A stretch of 64,000 nucleotides of DNA from Gordonia sp. SL306 (GCF_026625785.1 NZ_CP113063.1:434001-498000), one strand, 5' to 3'. Positions 9,554 through 18,965 are shown, counted from the first letter of the stretch. Notes: generated from the sequence alone by a model not told the origin. A program made the numbers and translations.

Positions 9554-9579
9554 CCCACCTTACTGCCGAGTAAGTTGGG
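9554..9579. promoter_or_regulatory. Operator-like palindrome upstream of etfBA
   Basis: Core CTTACT at 9559-9564, four-base spacer GCCG, AGTAAG at 9569-9574, extended by CCCA/TGGG on both sides with one mismatch pair. It is centred about 45 bp before the etfB start. The shape (6-4-6 plus extension) suits a TetR-family dimer. A weaker copy of the same core lies near fadD6 at 63051-63066. Confidence 0.6.
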
Positions 9580-9665
9580 TTCGGTCTCCCCCACTTTAGC
9601 GTTAGCTCGGTGAGCACAAAACATCGACTACCTCACATAACGCACCGCCTGGGGCAACCGACGAA

Positions 9666-9700
9666 TCGTGGCCCACCGCGATACACGCGATGGGCCACGA
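9666..9700 (-). terminator. Hairpin downstream of sfnG
   Basis: 10-bp perfect stem TCGTGGCCCA (9666-9675) with TGGGCCACGA (9691-9700), extended by an inner CGCG/CGCG stem and a five-base loop. It begins about 24 bases after the sfnG stop and separates it from the etfB promoter region. No U-run follows. Confidence 0.6.
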
Positions 9701-9723
9701 CAGCCGAGGGGTCGCCGGACCGG

Positions 9724-10848
9724 TCAGACGCCGACCAGCGAGTGCTCTGTCGACCGCTCGTCGGCCTCGATTTCACGGACGAGGGGCAGCACGCGCTTGC
9801 CGAAGTATTCGACCTCCTCCTGGAAGTGCAGGAACCCCCCGAGTATGAGGTCGACGCCGCGCTTCCGATAGGCCACGATGCGCTCGGCGATCTGGTCCGG
9901 GGTGCCGATCAGTCCGGTGCGGAATCCGTCGTTGTACTGGACGAGGTCCTCGAAGGAGGAGTCCGCCCACATCCCGGTGCCGGTGGAGGTGGAGTTGCCG
10001 GCCTGCTGGACGGCGTCCCGGAATCCCTCGACCGCGGGACGATTCGCCTTCTCCACGATCTCCCGCAGGGTGTCCCGGGCCTCCTTCTCGGTGTCCCGGG
10101 CGATGATGAAGCCGTTCAGCCCGAACTTCACCTCACGACCGACCTCTCGCGCGGACGCCTGGACGTCGATCAACTGCTCGGTCACCCCGTCGTAGTCCTT
10201 GCCGTTGGAGAAGTACCAGTCCGAGTGGCGACCGCCGTTGCGCCGCGCGGCCAGCGAGTTTCCGCCCTGGAAGATCTCCGGGTTCGGGCGCGCGGGGGTG
10301 TTCAGCGGCTTGGGCTTGAGCGTGAAGTCATGGATGCGGTAGAAATCGCCCCGGAAATCCACGTCGTCCTCGGTCCAGATCTTGCGCAGGACCTGCAGGA
10401 ACTCCGCACTTCGCCGATACCGTTCGTCGTGCTCGAGCCATGGTTCGCCGAGGTGGGTGAACTCGTCCTTGAACCAGCCGCTCACCACGTTGACCGCGAA
10501 ACGACCTCCCGAGAGCTGATCGGCAGTAGCACCGAGCTTCGCGAGCACCGCAGGCTGCCACAGGCCTGGATGGACCGCAGCGATCACCTTCAGGCGCTGG
10601 GTCGCCAGGAGCAGCGCAAGACTGAAACTCGTTGATTCATGCTGGAATTCAGCGCCGTAGCTGGCCTCGTAGCGGACTTGGGACAGCGCATACTCGAAGC
10701 CGTTCTCCTCGGCCGTCTGCGCCAGCCGCACGTTGTAGTCGTAGTCCCAGCTCGTCCGCTGTTCGATGTCGCTGGTGACGAGTCCGCCGCTCACATTGGG
10801 GACCCAGTAGGCGAACTTGATCTCGTCGGAAACCGATTCGGTGGTCAT
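9724..10848 (-). CDS. sfnG: FMN-dependent dimethyl sulfone monooxygenase SfnG
   Basis: Luciferase-like flavin monooxygenase of 374 aa that converts dimethyl sulfone to methanesulfinate with FMNH2 from a separate reductase. Diagnostic stretches: KFAYWVPNVSGGLVTSDIEQ, LSQVRYEASYGAEFQHES and FAVNVVSGWFKDEF. The ATG at 10848 has AGGAGG about 14 bases upstream; a longer in-frame start at 10974 adds residues with no family likeness. No reductase or other sulfur gene is adjacent. It sits as an insertion between etfBA and the polysaccharide cluster. A minus-strand TTGACA at about 10891-10896 could be a -35 box. Confidence 0.93.
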   Translation of the reverse strand: MTTESVSDEIKFAYWVPNVSGGLVTSDIEQRTSWDYDYNVRLAQTAEENGFEYALSQVRYEASYGAEFQHESTSFSLALLLATQRLKVIAAVHPGLWQPAVLAKLGATADQLSGGRFAVNVVSGWFKDEFTHLGEPWLEHDERYRRSAEFLQVLRKIWTEDDVDFRGDFYRIHDFTLKPKPLNTPARPNPEIFQGGNSLAARRNGGRHSDWYFSNGKDYDGVTEQLIDVQASAREVGREVKFGLNGFIIARDTEKEARDTLREIVEKANRPAVEGFRDAVQQAGNSTSTGTGMWADSSFEDLVQYNDGFRTGLIGTPDQIAERIVAYRKRGVDLILGGFLHFQEEVEYFGKRVLPLVREIEADERSTEHSLVGV

Positions 10849-11107
10849 GGCAGTGGTCAATCCTCCTGATTGCGGGCACGACAAGGCCCACACCTGTTGT
10901 GTGTCAAGCGAAGTGGAGTTCGCGATGTCGTTCGCGGAGGCATCGGGCCGGCATCCGTCGCCTTGTCTGACCATGTCAGCATCCGGCGGTCGAGCAGGTC
11001 AACGATAGGTTCAGGATGAACCAAAGGAGCGCCCGGAGGCCGTTGGCCAGGTCGTCCGGGGAGAACACCCTCCGGTCGCCGTGACAGGGGGCACTAGTCT
11101 CGTGGGG

Positions 11108-11875
11108 ATGAGCGAGTCACACGAGACCCTCGCGTTGACGGGCGAGCGAACCGTCCCTGGTATCGCCGAGGAGAACTACTGGTTCCGGCGGCACGAGATC
11201 GCCTACGCCCACGTCCTCGATCAGTGTTCTGGTGCGGAGGTGCTCGAGGCCGGCTCGGGCGAGGGATACGGGGCGGCGATGCTGGCCGCCCGGGCACGCT
11301 CGGTGACCTGCGTCGACTACGACACCAGCGCCGTCGAACACGCCCGGCGCAGGTACCCGGAGCTGACCGTCCACCACGGCAATCTGATCGACCTGCCACT
11401 CCCCGACCACTCCGTCGACATCGTGGTGAACTTCCAGGTCATCGAGCATCTCTGGGACCAGCCGGCATTCATCGCCGAATGCCGGCGCGTCCTGCGCCCG
11501 GGCGGACGGCTGTTCATCTCCACGCCGAACCGCATCACCTTCTCCCCAGGTCGCGACACCCCGCTCAACCCGTTCCACACCCGCGAACTCGACGCCGCCG
11601 AGATGACCGGCCTGCTCACCGACGGTGGGTTCGACGTGACGACGATGTCCGGGGTGTACCACGGCCCGCGGCTGGTCGCGCTCGACGAGAAGTGGGGTGG
11701 TTCGCTGATCGACGCCCAGATCGAGCGTGCGCTGGCAGGCGAACCGTGGCCGGACGACCTGTCGAGTGACGTCGCGGCGGTCGCCACCGACGACTTCACC
11801 GTCCTGGATCCGGCTCGGGACGGTGTCGACATCGACGCCAGCCTCGACCTCTTCGCCGTCGCCGTCCGACCCTGA
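11108..11875 (+). CDS. Class I SAM methyltransferase of the MGLP cluster (Rv3030-like)
   Basis: 255 aa soluble methyltransferase. SAM-binding motif I VLEAGSGEGYGAAML at about residues 46-60, then VDYDTSAVEHA, and motif IV VNFQVIEHLWDQPAF. It opens the run Rv3030-Rv3031-Rv3032 known in mycobacteria, where it is thought to methylate sugars of methylglucose lipopolysaccharide. Start ATG at 11108 is preceded by GTGGGG; a start at 11081 is possible but less family-like. The GH57 gene follows 15 bases later in the same operon. Confidence 0.9.
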   Translation: MSESHETLALTGERTVPGIAEENYWFRRHEIAYAHVLDQCSGAEVLEAGSGEGYGAAMLAARARSVTCVDYDTSAVEHARRRYPELTVHHGNLIDLPLPDHSVDIVVNFQVIEHLWDQPAFIAECRRVLRPGGRLFISTPNRITFSPGRDTPLNPFHTRELDAAEMTGLLTDGGFDVTTMSGVYHGPRLVALDEKWGGSLIDAQIERALAGEPWPDDLSSDVAAVATDDFTVLDPARDGVDIDASLDLFAVAVRP

Positions 11876-11890
11876 TCGGCGGCCGCCCCG

Positions 11891-13465
11891 ATGACCCCCA
11901 GATCCGGTTCCGCCGTACCCGGCCGATTCACATTGGTCCTGCACTCCCATCTGCCATGGCTGGCCAACCACGGCCGATGGCCGGTCGGTGAGGAATGGCT
12001 GTATCAGTCCTGGGCCGGCTCCTATCTGCCGCTGTTCGCGATGTTGCGCCGGCTTGCCGACGACGGAGCACTGGATCAACTGTCGCTCGGCATCACGCCG
12101 GTCCTGGCCGCGCAGCTCGACGATCCGCACTGCGGCGCGTCGATGTACGAGTGGCTCGCCGACTGGCAACTCCGTGCGGTCGAGGCGGCGATCGCGCCGG
12201 ACCTGTCGCGTCGCGCACTGGGCGGTCGCGAGTACCGCGCCGCGGCGGATGCGATGACCGAGTTCGAGACACAGTGGCGGCACGGCGCGAGCCCGCAGAT
12301 CCGCGCACTCGCCTCGTCCGGCGTCGTGGAGATCCTGGGTGGCCCGCTGGCCCATCCCTTCGCGCCGCTCCTCGACCGCCGGCTGCGGCAGTTCTCGCTG
12401 GCCGAGGGGCTCGACGACGCGCGAGCACGGTGGGCGACTCGTCCGGCGGGCATCTGGGCCCCGGAATGTGCCTTCGACCCAGGCATGGAGACCGAGTACG
12501 CCGCGGCGGGCGTCGGCCATTTCATGGTGGACGGTCCGACGCTCAAGGGTGACACCGCACTCGGCAGGCCCGTCGGTGACACCGATGTCGTCGCGTTCGG
12601 CCGGGATCTGAGCATCAGCTACCGCGTGTGGTCGCCGAAGTCGGGATATCCGGGGCATGCCGCCTACCGCGACTTCCACACCTACGACCATGCCACCGGC
12701 CTGAAACCGGCCCGGGTCACCGGACGCGGCGTCTCGTCGGCCGACAAGAAGCCATACGACCCGGCGCGCGTGGACACCGTGATCGACCGTCACGTCGACG
12801 ATTTCGTCGACCATGTGCGACGCAGACTCATCGACGAATCCGCACGACAGGGGCGTCCGGCGCTGGTGGTGGCTGCCTTCGACACCGAGTTGTTCGGCCA
12901 TTGGTGGCACGAGGGTCCGATCTGGCTCGAACGCGTCCTGCGCCGGCTCCCCGAAGCGGGTGTCGAGGTCGGAACGCTCGCCTCCGCCCGACGAGACGGC
13001 TTCGTGGGTACACCGGTGGCGCTGGCGGCGTCGTCGTGGGGATCGGGCAAGGATTGGCGGGTGTGGAACGGCCCGCAGGTCGAACACCTCGTCACACTGA
13101 ACGCCGAGGTCACCGAGACGGCACTCGAGGCGGTCGACAAGATCCTCGCCCCTGGGGTCGGTGGCGCGCCCGGCCACCCGGCCGGGCGCAACCGGGTGGC
13201 CGACCAGATCCTGCGCGAGACCCTGCTGACGGTGGCCTCCGACTGGCCGTTCATGGTCTCCAAGGACACCGCGGCCAACTACGCTGTGGACCGGGCACAC
13301 AAACACGCGCACGCGACCCGCGAGATCTGCGACGCCGCACTCCGGGGACGGCACGACCTGGCGAACCGCCTCGCCGGCGACTGGGCGCGCGCCGACAATC
13401 TGTTCGCCGGGCTCGATGCGCGACGATTGCACACCAGGGATGCGGTCGACGAGGTCCGGGGATGA
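11891..13465 (+). CDS. GH57 1,4-alpha-glucan branching enzyme (Rv3031-like)
   Basis: 524 aa glycoside hydrolase family 57 protein with the five-motif layout: LVLHSHLPWL near residue 15, GITPVLAAQL, GIWAPECAF with the probable nucleophile Glu at about 193, and AFDTELFGHWWHEGP with the probable acid/base Asp at about 331. It likely introduces alpha-1,6 branches into the MGLP or related glucan. Start ATG at 11891 follows the methyltransferase by 15 bases. The GT4 gene starts 19 bases after its stop. No signal peptide: cytoplasmic. Confidence 0.94.
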   Translation: MTPRSGSAVPGRFTLVLHSHLPWLANHGRWPVGEEWLYQSWAGSYLPLFAMLRRLADDGALDQLSLGITPVLAAQLDDPHCGASMYEWLADWQLRAVEAAIAPDLSRRALGGREYRAAADAMTEFETQWRHGASPQIRALASSGVVEILGGPLAHPFAPLLDRRLRQFSLAEGLDDARARWATRPAGIWAPECAFDPGMETEYAAAGVGHFMVDGPTLKGDTALGRPVGDTDVVAFGRDLSISYRVWSPKSGYPGHAAYRDFHTYDHATGLKPARVTGRGVSSADKKPYDPARVDTVIDRHVDDFVDHVRRRLIDESARQGRPALVVAAFDTELFGHWWHEGPIWLERVLRRLPEAGVEVGTLASARRDGFVGTPVALAASSWGSGKDWRVWNGPQVEHLVTLNAEVTETALEAVDKILAPGVGGAPGHPAGRNRVADQILRETLLTVASDWPFMVSKDTAANYAVDRAHKHAHATREICDAALRGRHDLANRLAGDWARADNLFAGLDARRLHTRDAVDEVRG

Positions 13466-13484
13466 CCGCGACGGGGGATGGCAG

Positions 13485-14759
13485 ATGAGGATCTTGATCG
13501 TCTCGTGGGAGTACCCACCCGTGGTCGTCGGCGGCCTCGGCCGGCACGTACACCACCTTGCGACCGAACTCGCCGCCCAAGGACACGACATCGTGATGCT
13601 CACCCGCCGTCCGACCGGGACCGACGCGGTGAGTCATCCGACCACCGACACCCGTGTCGACGGTGTCCGGATCATCGCGGCGGCCGAGGATCCCCCGGAG
13701 TTCGAGTTCGGCCGCGACATGATGGCATGGACGTTGGCGATGGGCCATTCGTTCGTCCGGACCGGCCTGAGAGTTCTTGCCGGCGAACGTAATACACCGG
13801 AGCAGCAGCCCTGGGTGCCCGACGTCGTCCATGCCCACGACTGGCTCGTGGCGCATCCGGCGATCACGCTCGCCGAGTTCTTCGACGTTCCGCTGGTCTC
13901 GACCATCCACGCCACCGAGGCCGGCCGCCACAGTGGCTGGGTGAGCGGACCCACCAATCGGCAGGTGCACTCCGTGGAGTGGTGGCTGGCGAGCGAATCG
14001 GACTCGCTCATCACGTGCTCGGCGTCGATGCGCGACGAGGTCACACGACTCTTCGGACCCGACCTCCCGGACGTCTCGGTGATCCACAACGGGATCGATA
14101 TCAGGACCTGGCCCTTCGCGCCACGACCGGTGCGTTCCGGCCCACCCGAACTGTTGTTCGCGGGGCGTCTCGAATACGAGAAGGGTGTGCAGGATCTGCT
14201 GGCCGCGCTCCCCCGCATCCGACGCACCCATCCCGGCACCACCCTGACCGTCGCCGGGACCGGCACACAACAGGACTGGCTGGTCGAACAGACCCGGCGC
14301 CACCGCGTGACCAAAGCCGTCCGGTTCCTCGGCGCCGTGGACCACCAGGGTCTGGTCGGTCTCATGCATCGATGCGCGGCCATCGTGCTGCCCAGTCGCT
14401 ACGAGCCGTTCGGGATCGTCGCACTCGAGGCGGCCGCGACCGGTGCGCCGCTGGTGGTGTCGACGGCAGGCGGACTCGGCGAGGCGGTGACCGACACGAC
14501 GACCGGACTCACCTTCGATCCGGGCGACGTCGCGGGCATTGCAACGGCAGTGCGCGCCGCGCTGGGCGACCCGGCGGCCGCCGCCACCCGCGCCGCCCGG
14601 GCACGCGATCGGCTCACCGAGGAGTTCTCGTGGAGTGAGGTCGCCGAGCGCACCGCAGGCGTCTATCTGGCCGCCAAACGCCGGGTTCGTCATCCGGTCG
14701 GACGACCGAGCATCCCGGAACGCCCCCTGCCGGAACGCGATCCTGGACAATCGGACTGA
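13485..14759 (+). CDS. GT4-family alpha-glucosyltransferase (Rv3032-like)
   Basis: 424 aa GT-B fold transferase, counterpart of Rv3032, which elongates the alpha-1,4 glucan of MGLP and contributes to glycogen. Visible: RILIVSWEYPPVVVGGLGRH at the start (sugar/acceptor loop), HDWLVAHPAI, and the E-x7-E nucleotide-sugar motif EPFGIVALEAAATG at about residues 306-319. An in-frame upstream ATG at 13416 would run into the GH57 gene; the ATG at 13485 puts the first strand at the N-terminus. Third gene of the operon. Confidence 0.94.
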   Translation: MRILIVSWEYPPVVVGGLGRHVHHLATELAAQGHDIVMLTRRPTGTDAVSHPTTDTRVDGVRIIAAAEDPPEFEFGRDMMAWTLAMGHSFVRTGLRVLAGERNTPEQQPWVPDVVHAHDWLVAHPAITLAEFFDVPLVSTIHATEAGRHSGWVSGPTNRQVHSVEWWLASESDSLITCSASMRDEVTRLFGPDLPDVSVIHNGIDIRTWPFAPRPVRSGPPELLFAGRLEYEKGVQDLLAALPRIRRTHPGTTLTVAGTGTQQDWLVEQTRRHRVTKAVRFLGAVDHQGLVGLMHRCAAIVLPSRYEPFGIVALEAAATGAPLVVSTAGGLGEAVTDTTTGLTFDPGDVAGIATAVRAALGDPAAAATRAARARDRLTEEFSWSEVAERTAGVYLAAKRRVRHPVGRPSIPERPLPERDPGQSD

Positions 14760-14810
14760 CGTATCGCCCAGCGCGGGCATCAACCAGCGCCACCCAGAGG
14801 AGCCACCGAC

Positions 14811-15479
14811 GTGCGCAGTCCGATCTTCGACCAGGTCAATCGAGAGAAGCAGAGCACCGAGCGGTGGACGATGCAGTCCGACAAGATGCTCCGGGTCGGA
14901 TTCGGGCCGGAAGCGTTGGCCGCCAAGGGCGCGATGGTCGCCTATCAGGGCGAATTCGACTTCGCCCACGAAGGATCGGGCAGCGTGTCGAACTTCCTCA
15001 AGAAGGCGGTCACGAGCGAGGGCGGCCAACTCATGCGGGTGCGCGGCCAGGGCGAGGTGTTCTTCGCGCGCCGGAACAGCAACGTCTTCACCATCGACCT
15101 CGAAGGTGACTCCATCACCATCAACACCTCGAGCCTGCTGGCCTTCGACGCGTCACTCCAGTGGAAGATCACGTCGCTCGGCAACGCGGGCATGCTCGCC
15201 GGCGGGCTCTTCAACCTGACGTTGTCGGGGCAGGGCACCGTCGGCATCAGCAGCGACGGCCCGCCGATGCTCCTCGACTGCTCGGTGCAACCCACATTCG
15301 TCGACCCGCAGGCTGCGGTCTGCTGGTCGGCCGGCCTGACACCCGGCATCAAGAACGACTTCAAGCTCGGGTCGCTGATCGGTCGCGGTTCGGGCGAGTC
15401 GTTCCAGCTGTCGTTCCACGGTCCGGGGTTCGTCGTGGTGCAGCCCAGTGAGGGAGTCGCCGTCACGCCTGGGCGCTGA
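14811..15479 (+). CDS. AIM24 family protein
   Basis: 222 aa protein of the AIM24 (formerly DUF124) family with a TRAP-like double beta fold; molecular role unknown. Visible family features: MLRVGFGPEALAAKGAMVAYQG near residue 26 (only part quoted as core GAMVAYQG), LMRVRGQGEVFFAR, and a glycine-rich C-terminal half. Start GTG at 14811 has an AGAGGAG ribosome site eight bases upstream. It follows the GT4 gene by 51 bases and converges on the acyltransferase with a six-base gap. Rv3033 occupies this slot in M. tuberculosis but looks unrelated. Confidence 0.85.
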   Translation: MRSPIFDQVNREKQSTERWTMQSDKMLRVGFGPEALAAKGAMVAYQGEFDFAHEGSGSVSNFLKKAVTSEGGQLMRVRGQGEVFFARRNSNVFTIDLEGDSITINTSSLLAFDASLQWKITSLGNAGMLAGGLFNLTLSGQGTVGISSDGPPMLLDCSVQPTFVDPQAAVCWSAGLTPGIKNDFKLGSLIGRGSGESFQLSFHGPGFVVVQPSEGVAVTPGR

Positions 15480-15485
15480 GCGGGG

Positions 15486-16235
15486 TCACCGCTCCCGCTC
15501 GGCCGCCGCCTTCTTCCGCTCGATGTCGGCGAGCGCACGTTCGAGCTCGGCTCGCTCCTCGGCGCTCGTGGCCCAATCGTCCTTGCGATTCTTCACCACC
15601 CGGGCCGGTGCCCCCACCGCGATCGAGAAGTCCGGGATGACACCTCTGACCACCGCGTGCGAACCGAGCACGCAGCCGCGGCCGACGATCGTGTTGCGCA
15701 ACACCGACACCTTGGCCGCGACCCAGGTGTCCGGCCCGATCCGCACCGGGCCCTTCACGATGCCCTGGTCTTTGATGGGCAATGTGATGTCGTCCATCTT
15801 GTGGTCGAAATCGCAGATGTAGCACCAGTCTGCGATGAGGGTGGAGCCGCCGATCTCGAGATCGAGGTAGGAGTTGACGACGTTGTTGCAACCGAAAACG
15901 GTTTTGTCGCCGATCTTCAGACTGCCTTCATGGCAGCGGATCGAGTTACCGTCGCCGATGTGCACCCAGCGCCCGATCTCCATTCTCGACATCTGAGGCG
16001 TCGCATGGATCTCGACGTTGCGCCCCAGGAAGACCATGCCGCGCAGCACCACGTGGGGGTTGGCGATCCGAAAGCGCGCCAGGCGGTAGTACCGAACGAG
16101 ATACCACGGCGAATAGGCCCGGTTGCGTACCACCCACCGCAGCGAATCACGGGTCAGAAACCGTGCCTGTGCTGGGTCTCGGCGCCGCCCCGCCGTCCAC
16201 CGGGACCGATAGGAGGCATTCCACATCGTGGTCAT
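15486..16235 (-). CDS. Left-handed beta-helix acyltransferase (Rv3034c-like)
   Basis: 249 aa hexapeptide-repeat transferase, likely to put acetyl or another short acyl group on a sugar. Repeats such as IEIGRWVHIGDGN, LKIGDKTVFGCNN, PVRIGPDTWVAAKV and IVGRGCVLGSHAVV fill residues about 75-200. The C-terminus is charged and helical (EERAELERALADIERKK). Start ATG at 16235; a second ATG at 16226 is possible. It lies in the MGLP cluster, whose product carries short acyl chains, which fits but does not prove that substrate. A very long in-frame extension to 17390 is rejected. Confidence 0.88.
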   Translation of the reverse strand: MTTMWNASYRSRWTAGRRRDPAQARFLTRDSLRWVVRNRAYSPWYLVRYYRLARFRIANPHVVLRGMVFLGRNVEIHATPQMSRMEIGRWVHIGDGNSIRCHEGSLKIGDKTVFGCNNVVNSYLDLEIGGSTLIADWCYICDFDHKMDDITLPIKDQGIVKGPVRIGPDTWVAAKVSVLRNTIVGRGCVLGSHAVVRGVIPDFSIAVGAPARVVKNRKDDWATSAEERAELERALADIERKKAAAERER

Positions 16236-16331
16236 GACGACAAACCCTAATCGACCCGAATTCCCGGCACGATAGGCTCTCTGCTGGCACGTCGTCCGAC
16301 GGGGCAGATCGCGATGAGAACAGGAGCTTCG

Positions 16332-17666
16332 ATGGCTGTGACGGCCGGTGGGCGTCGGGTTCCCCGTCGTGTTGGGACAACCTTCGCGGCGCTGCTGGTG
16401 ACCGTCATCGCCGTCGTGGTGTCGGCCTGCTCGGACGGCGAGGTCGATGTCCGGTCGGTGGCCGGACCCGGGTGGTCGAGCTACGGCGGCAACGCCGCCA
16501 ACTCGAACTTCTCCTATCCCGCCGTTCCCGACGACCTCGCGCTCAGCTGGACCCGCCCCACCGGCGGGCCGGTGACCGCACCGGTCACGATCTCCACCCA
16601 GTCCAACGTCGGCGTCACGTCGAACACGGCGAGCGGGTGCAATCTGCTGATCCTCGATCCGCACAGCGGCCGGAAGAATTTCTGCAAGCGGATGCGCCCG
16701 GGCATCGAGGTCAACTCGCTGCTGTCCGACCAGTTCGACCAGCCCTACGTCGGCGAGGAGACCACCTTCCTGGCGTTCAACGCAGGTGGTGCGATCCGGT
16801 GGCGGATGCCCGTGTTGGGAGTTCCGTTGTCGGCGAAGTTCGCCGCGCCGGGACAGGTCCTCGTCGCCACCACCCAGGGCCAGCTGCTCCTCATCGACAG
16901 CCAGACAAACGAACTCGTCGCACCTGAGGTGCGGCTGCGCGCCGATGCGAACCCCGACGACCCGACCTACGGCTTCGGCGAGTGCGTGACCAACGGCCCG
17001 CGCTGTGCAGTCCCCGCGCCGCCTGCGGTCGACGAGGCGCACGAGAGGTTCTTCCTCAACTACTGGCCGCAGGGTGCCATCGCATCGCAGGTGCGCGCGA
17101 TGTCCTACGCCGAGCAGAACGGCGCACGCGTGATGCGCGAGGCCTGGCATGCCGACGTCCCCGGCGGTGTCGTCGGGTCGCCGACATTGTCCGCCGACGG
17201 CGCGTCGGTGTACGCCTTCAGTCGCCTCGGCAAGCTCGTGGCACTCGATGCGGCCACCGGCAAGACGCGGTGGACCTATGACAACGGCGGCTACGGCTTC
17301 GGCACCATGTCGGTGTCGCCGGACGGCCTGATCATCCCGACGGGAGTGCTCGGTGCCCCGCTGACCTTGCTGCGTGACCGTGGCGATCATGCCGAACAGG
17401 TGTGGCAGCGCAAGGATCTCGCATCGGTGAGCCTGTCCACTCTGACCGATCAGGGCACCGCATGGACCGTCCTCCGGGACAAGGGCAAGGACACCTTGTC
17501 GCTGGCCGAGGTGTCGACCGCCGACGGCTCGACGAAACGCACACTGCCACTTCCGGAATCGGGCGGATTCGCGACGGGTGTCGCCGTGTCGGCCAAGGGC
17601 CAGATCGCGACCGCGACGAACATCGGCAAGGTCTACTTCTTCGACAGCAAGTCCGAGATCGACTGA
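16332..17666 (+). CDS. Beta-propeller (PQQ-like) lipoprotein (Rv3035-like)
   Basis: 444 aa exported lipoprotein. Signal peptide with a hydrophobic core and the lipobox VVVSAC, lipidated Cys at residue 33. The mature part has repeats of the PQQ/YVTN propeller type, e.g. VVGSPTLSADGASVYAFSRLG and KLVALDAATGKTRWTYD. The ATG at 16332 is preferred to 16314 because AGGAG lies six bases before it. Function unknown; the conserved position inside the polysaccharide cluster suggests a cell-surface scaffold or sensor. It converges with the THUMP-like gene. Confidence 0.88.
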   Translation: MAVTAGGRRVPRRVGTTFAALLVTVIAVVVSACSDGEVDVRSVAGPGWSSYGGNAANSNFSYPAVPDDLALSWTRPTGGPVTAPVTISTQSNVGVTSNTASGCNLLILDPHSGRKNFCKRMRPGIEVNSLLSDQFDQPYVGEETTFLAFNAGGAIRWRMPVLGVPLSAKFAAPGQVLVATTQGQLLLIDSQTNELVAPEVRLRADANPDDPTYGFGECVTNGPRCAVPAPPAVDEAHERFFLNYWPQGAIASQVRAMSYAEQNGARVMREAWHADVPGGVVGSPTLSADGASVYAFSRLGKLVALDAATGKTRWTYDNGGYGFGTMSVSPDGLIIPTGVLGAPLTLLRDRGDHAEQVWQRKDLASVSLSTLTDQGTAWTVLRDKGKDTLSLAEVSTADGSTKRTLPLPESGGFATGVAVSAKGQIATATNIGKVYFFDSKSEID

Positions 17667-17708
17667 TCTGCCACCGAATCCGTTCGGGCCGACCCCGGCA
17701 TCCGTCCC

Positions 17709-18920
17709 TCAGAACCGGACGCCGGGTTCGCAGAGAAAACCGATCCCCTTGCGGCCGATACGGGTCAGGACGAGCGACAGGGGCCGGGAACCGCCGAGCT
17801 TCAACCGTTTGCGAAGCCGATCCGGGTCCACATCGAGTCCGCGGACCAAGATCTCGAGGCTTCCGCAGTCGTGGGCGGCAAGACGCTTGCGCAGTTCCTT
17901 CTCGGCGACACCGGTGGCCTCGATGACCCTAAAGCCTCGCTCCCCGGCCGGCACGTCGTCGCCGGTGAGGTAGGCGATCTGCGGGTCGAGCTGCCAGAGC
18001 CGGTGTCGGCGAGCGTAATTGCGGACCAGTCCGGCCCGCACGACCGCGCCGTCCGGGTCGACGATCCAACGCCCGACCTCCCCGACCGGCACCTGGTCGG
18101 CACCGTCGTCGACGACCTCATAGGTCGCCACCGAGCCGTCCGGACGGGACCGCAGGACGGTGGCGCGCCGATTCGGCTCACCATCACGTTCGGTCCACAG
18201 GCAGGCCTCGCGAACCGCCCCGTCGAGCGAGGTGATCTGCACCTGACCGTCGAATCCGAAGCGATCTCGGAGCATCCGGTAGTCCAGCCCCGGAGCGCAT
18301 TTCACACCGATCGGTCGACCGGCGTAAGTGGTGAGCACATCGAGTAGCGGCGGCGTGAGCTGATCGAGCCGGAACACCCGTCCGGCCCCGGATCTGCGCG
18401 CCGGATCGGCGAGCACGACATCCGCGGTGGAGGTCGGGGTCAGGGCGTCGGCCCGGACGATCGTGGTCCGGCGGTCGGACAACGATCCGTTGTGGCGAGC
18501 CATGCGCAGACGCACCGGGTCGACGTCGCTGCCGAGTACACCCGAGATCCCTTCGTGCGCCGCGAGCTCCATGATCTCGGCGCCGATCGAACACGTGACG
18601 TCGTGCACCACCGCCCCCCCGAAGCGCTCGGCGATCTCGGCCGCACGGTGTCGGGCCACCGCACTGGCGGTCGCCTGTTGCAGCGCGTCGTCGGTGAACA
18701 ACATGTCGTCGGCCGCGTGAAGTCTCGCGCGTCCTCGACGACGGCACAGCACCGTCTCGATCAGAGCGCCGTCGTATGAGCCGTACCGTCGGCGCAGCTC
18801 ACCGATGTCGGCGAGCATCGACGCCGCCGAGAGGTCGAGCATCGAGGCGGAGTCGAGCGCCTCGATGCCCAGTGGCGTCTGCAAGAAGGCGACGTCGTCG
18901 AGTGTGAATCGGTACCCCAT
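17709..18920 (-). CDS. SAM methyltransferase with THUMP-like domain (Rv3037c-like)
   Basis: 403 aa. N-terminal helical part, Rossmann methyltransferase core with VVHDVTCSIGAEIMEL near residue 105, DVVLADPARRSG (motif IV, DPxRR) near residue 168, and a C-terminal THUMP-like domain ending in RIGRKGIGFLCEPG. The DPARR motif resembles RNA base methyltransferases rather than sugar methyltransferases. In mycobacteria the gene has been placed in the MGLP region as a putative methyltransferase; which substrate is right is open. The ATG at 18920 starts 45 bases after the Rv3038c-like gene ends. Confidence 0.87.
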   Translation of the reverse strand: MGYRFTLDDVAFLQTPLGIEALDSASMLDLSAASMLADIGELRRRYGSYDGALIETVLCRRRGRARLHAADDMLFTDDALQQATASAVARHRAAEIAERFGGAVVHDVTCSIGAEIMELAAHEGISGVLGSDVDPVRLRMARHNGSLSDRRTTIVRADALTPTSTADVVLADPARRSGAGRVFRLDQLTPPLLDVLTTYAGRPIGVKCAPGLDYRMLRDRFGFDGQVQITSLDGAVREACLWTERDGEPNRRATVLRSRPDGSVATYEVVDDGADQVPVGEVGRWIVDPDGAVVRAGLVRNYARRHRLWQLDPQIAYLTGDDVPAGERGFRVIEATGVAEKELRKRLAAHDCGSLEILVRGLDVDPDRLRKRLKLGGSRPLSLVLTRIGRKGIGFLCEPGVRF

Positions 18921-18965
18921 CGCCGATCATCCTTCCCGGCCGACGTCCGTTGCACGGACCCCGCG

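Noticed and set aside
15486-17390. 634-codon form of the acyltransferase gene with a long N-terminus
   Set aside because: The extra part is antisense to the beta-propeller lipoprotein gene; the hexapeptide-repeat protein begins near 16235.
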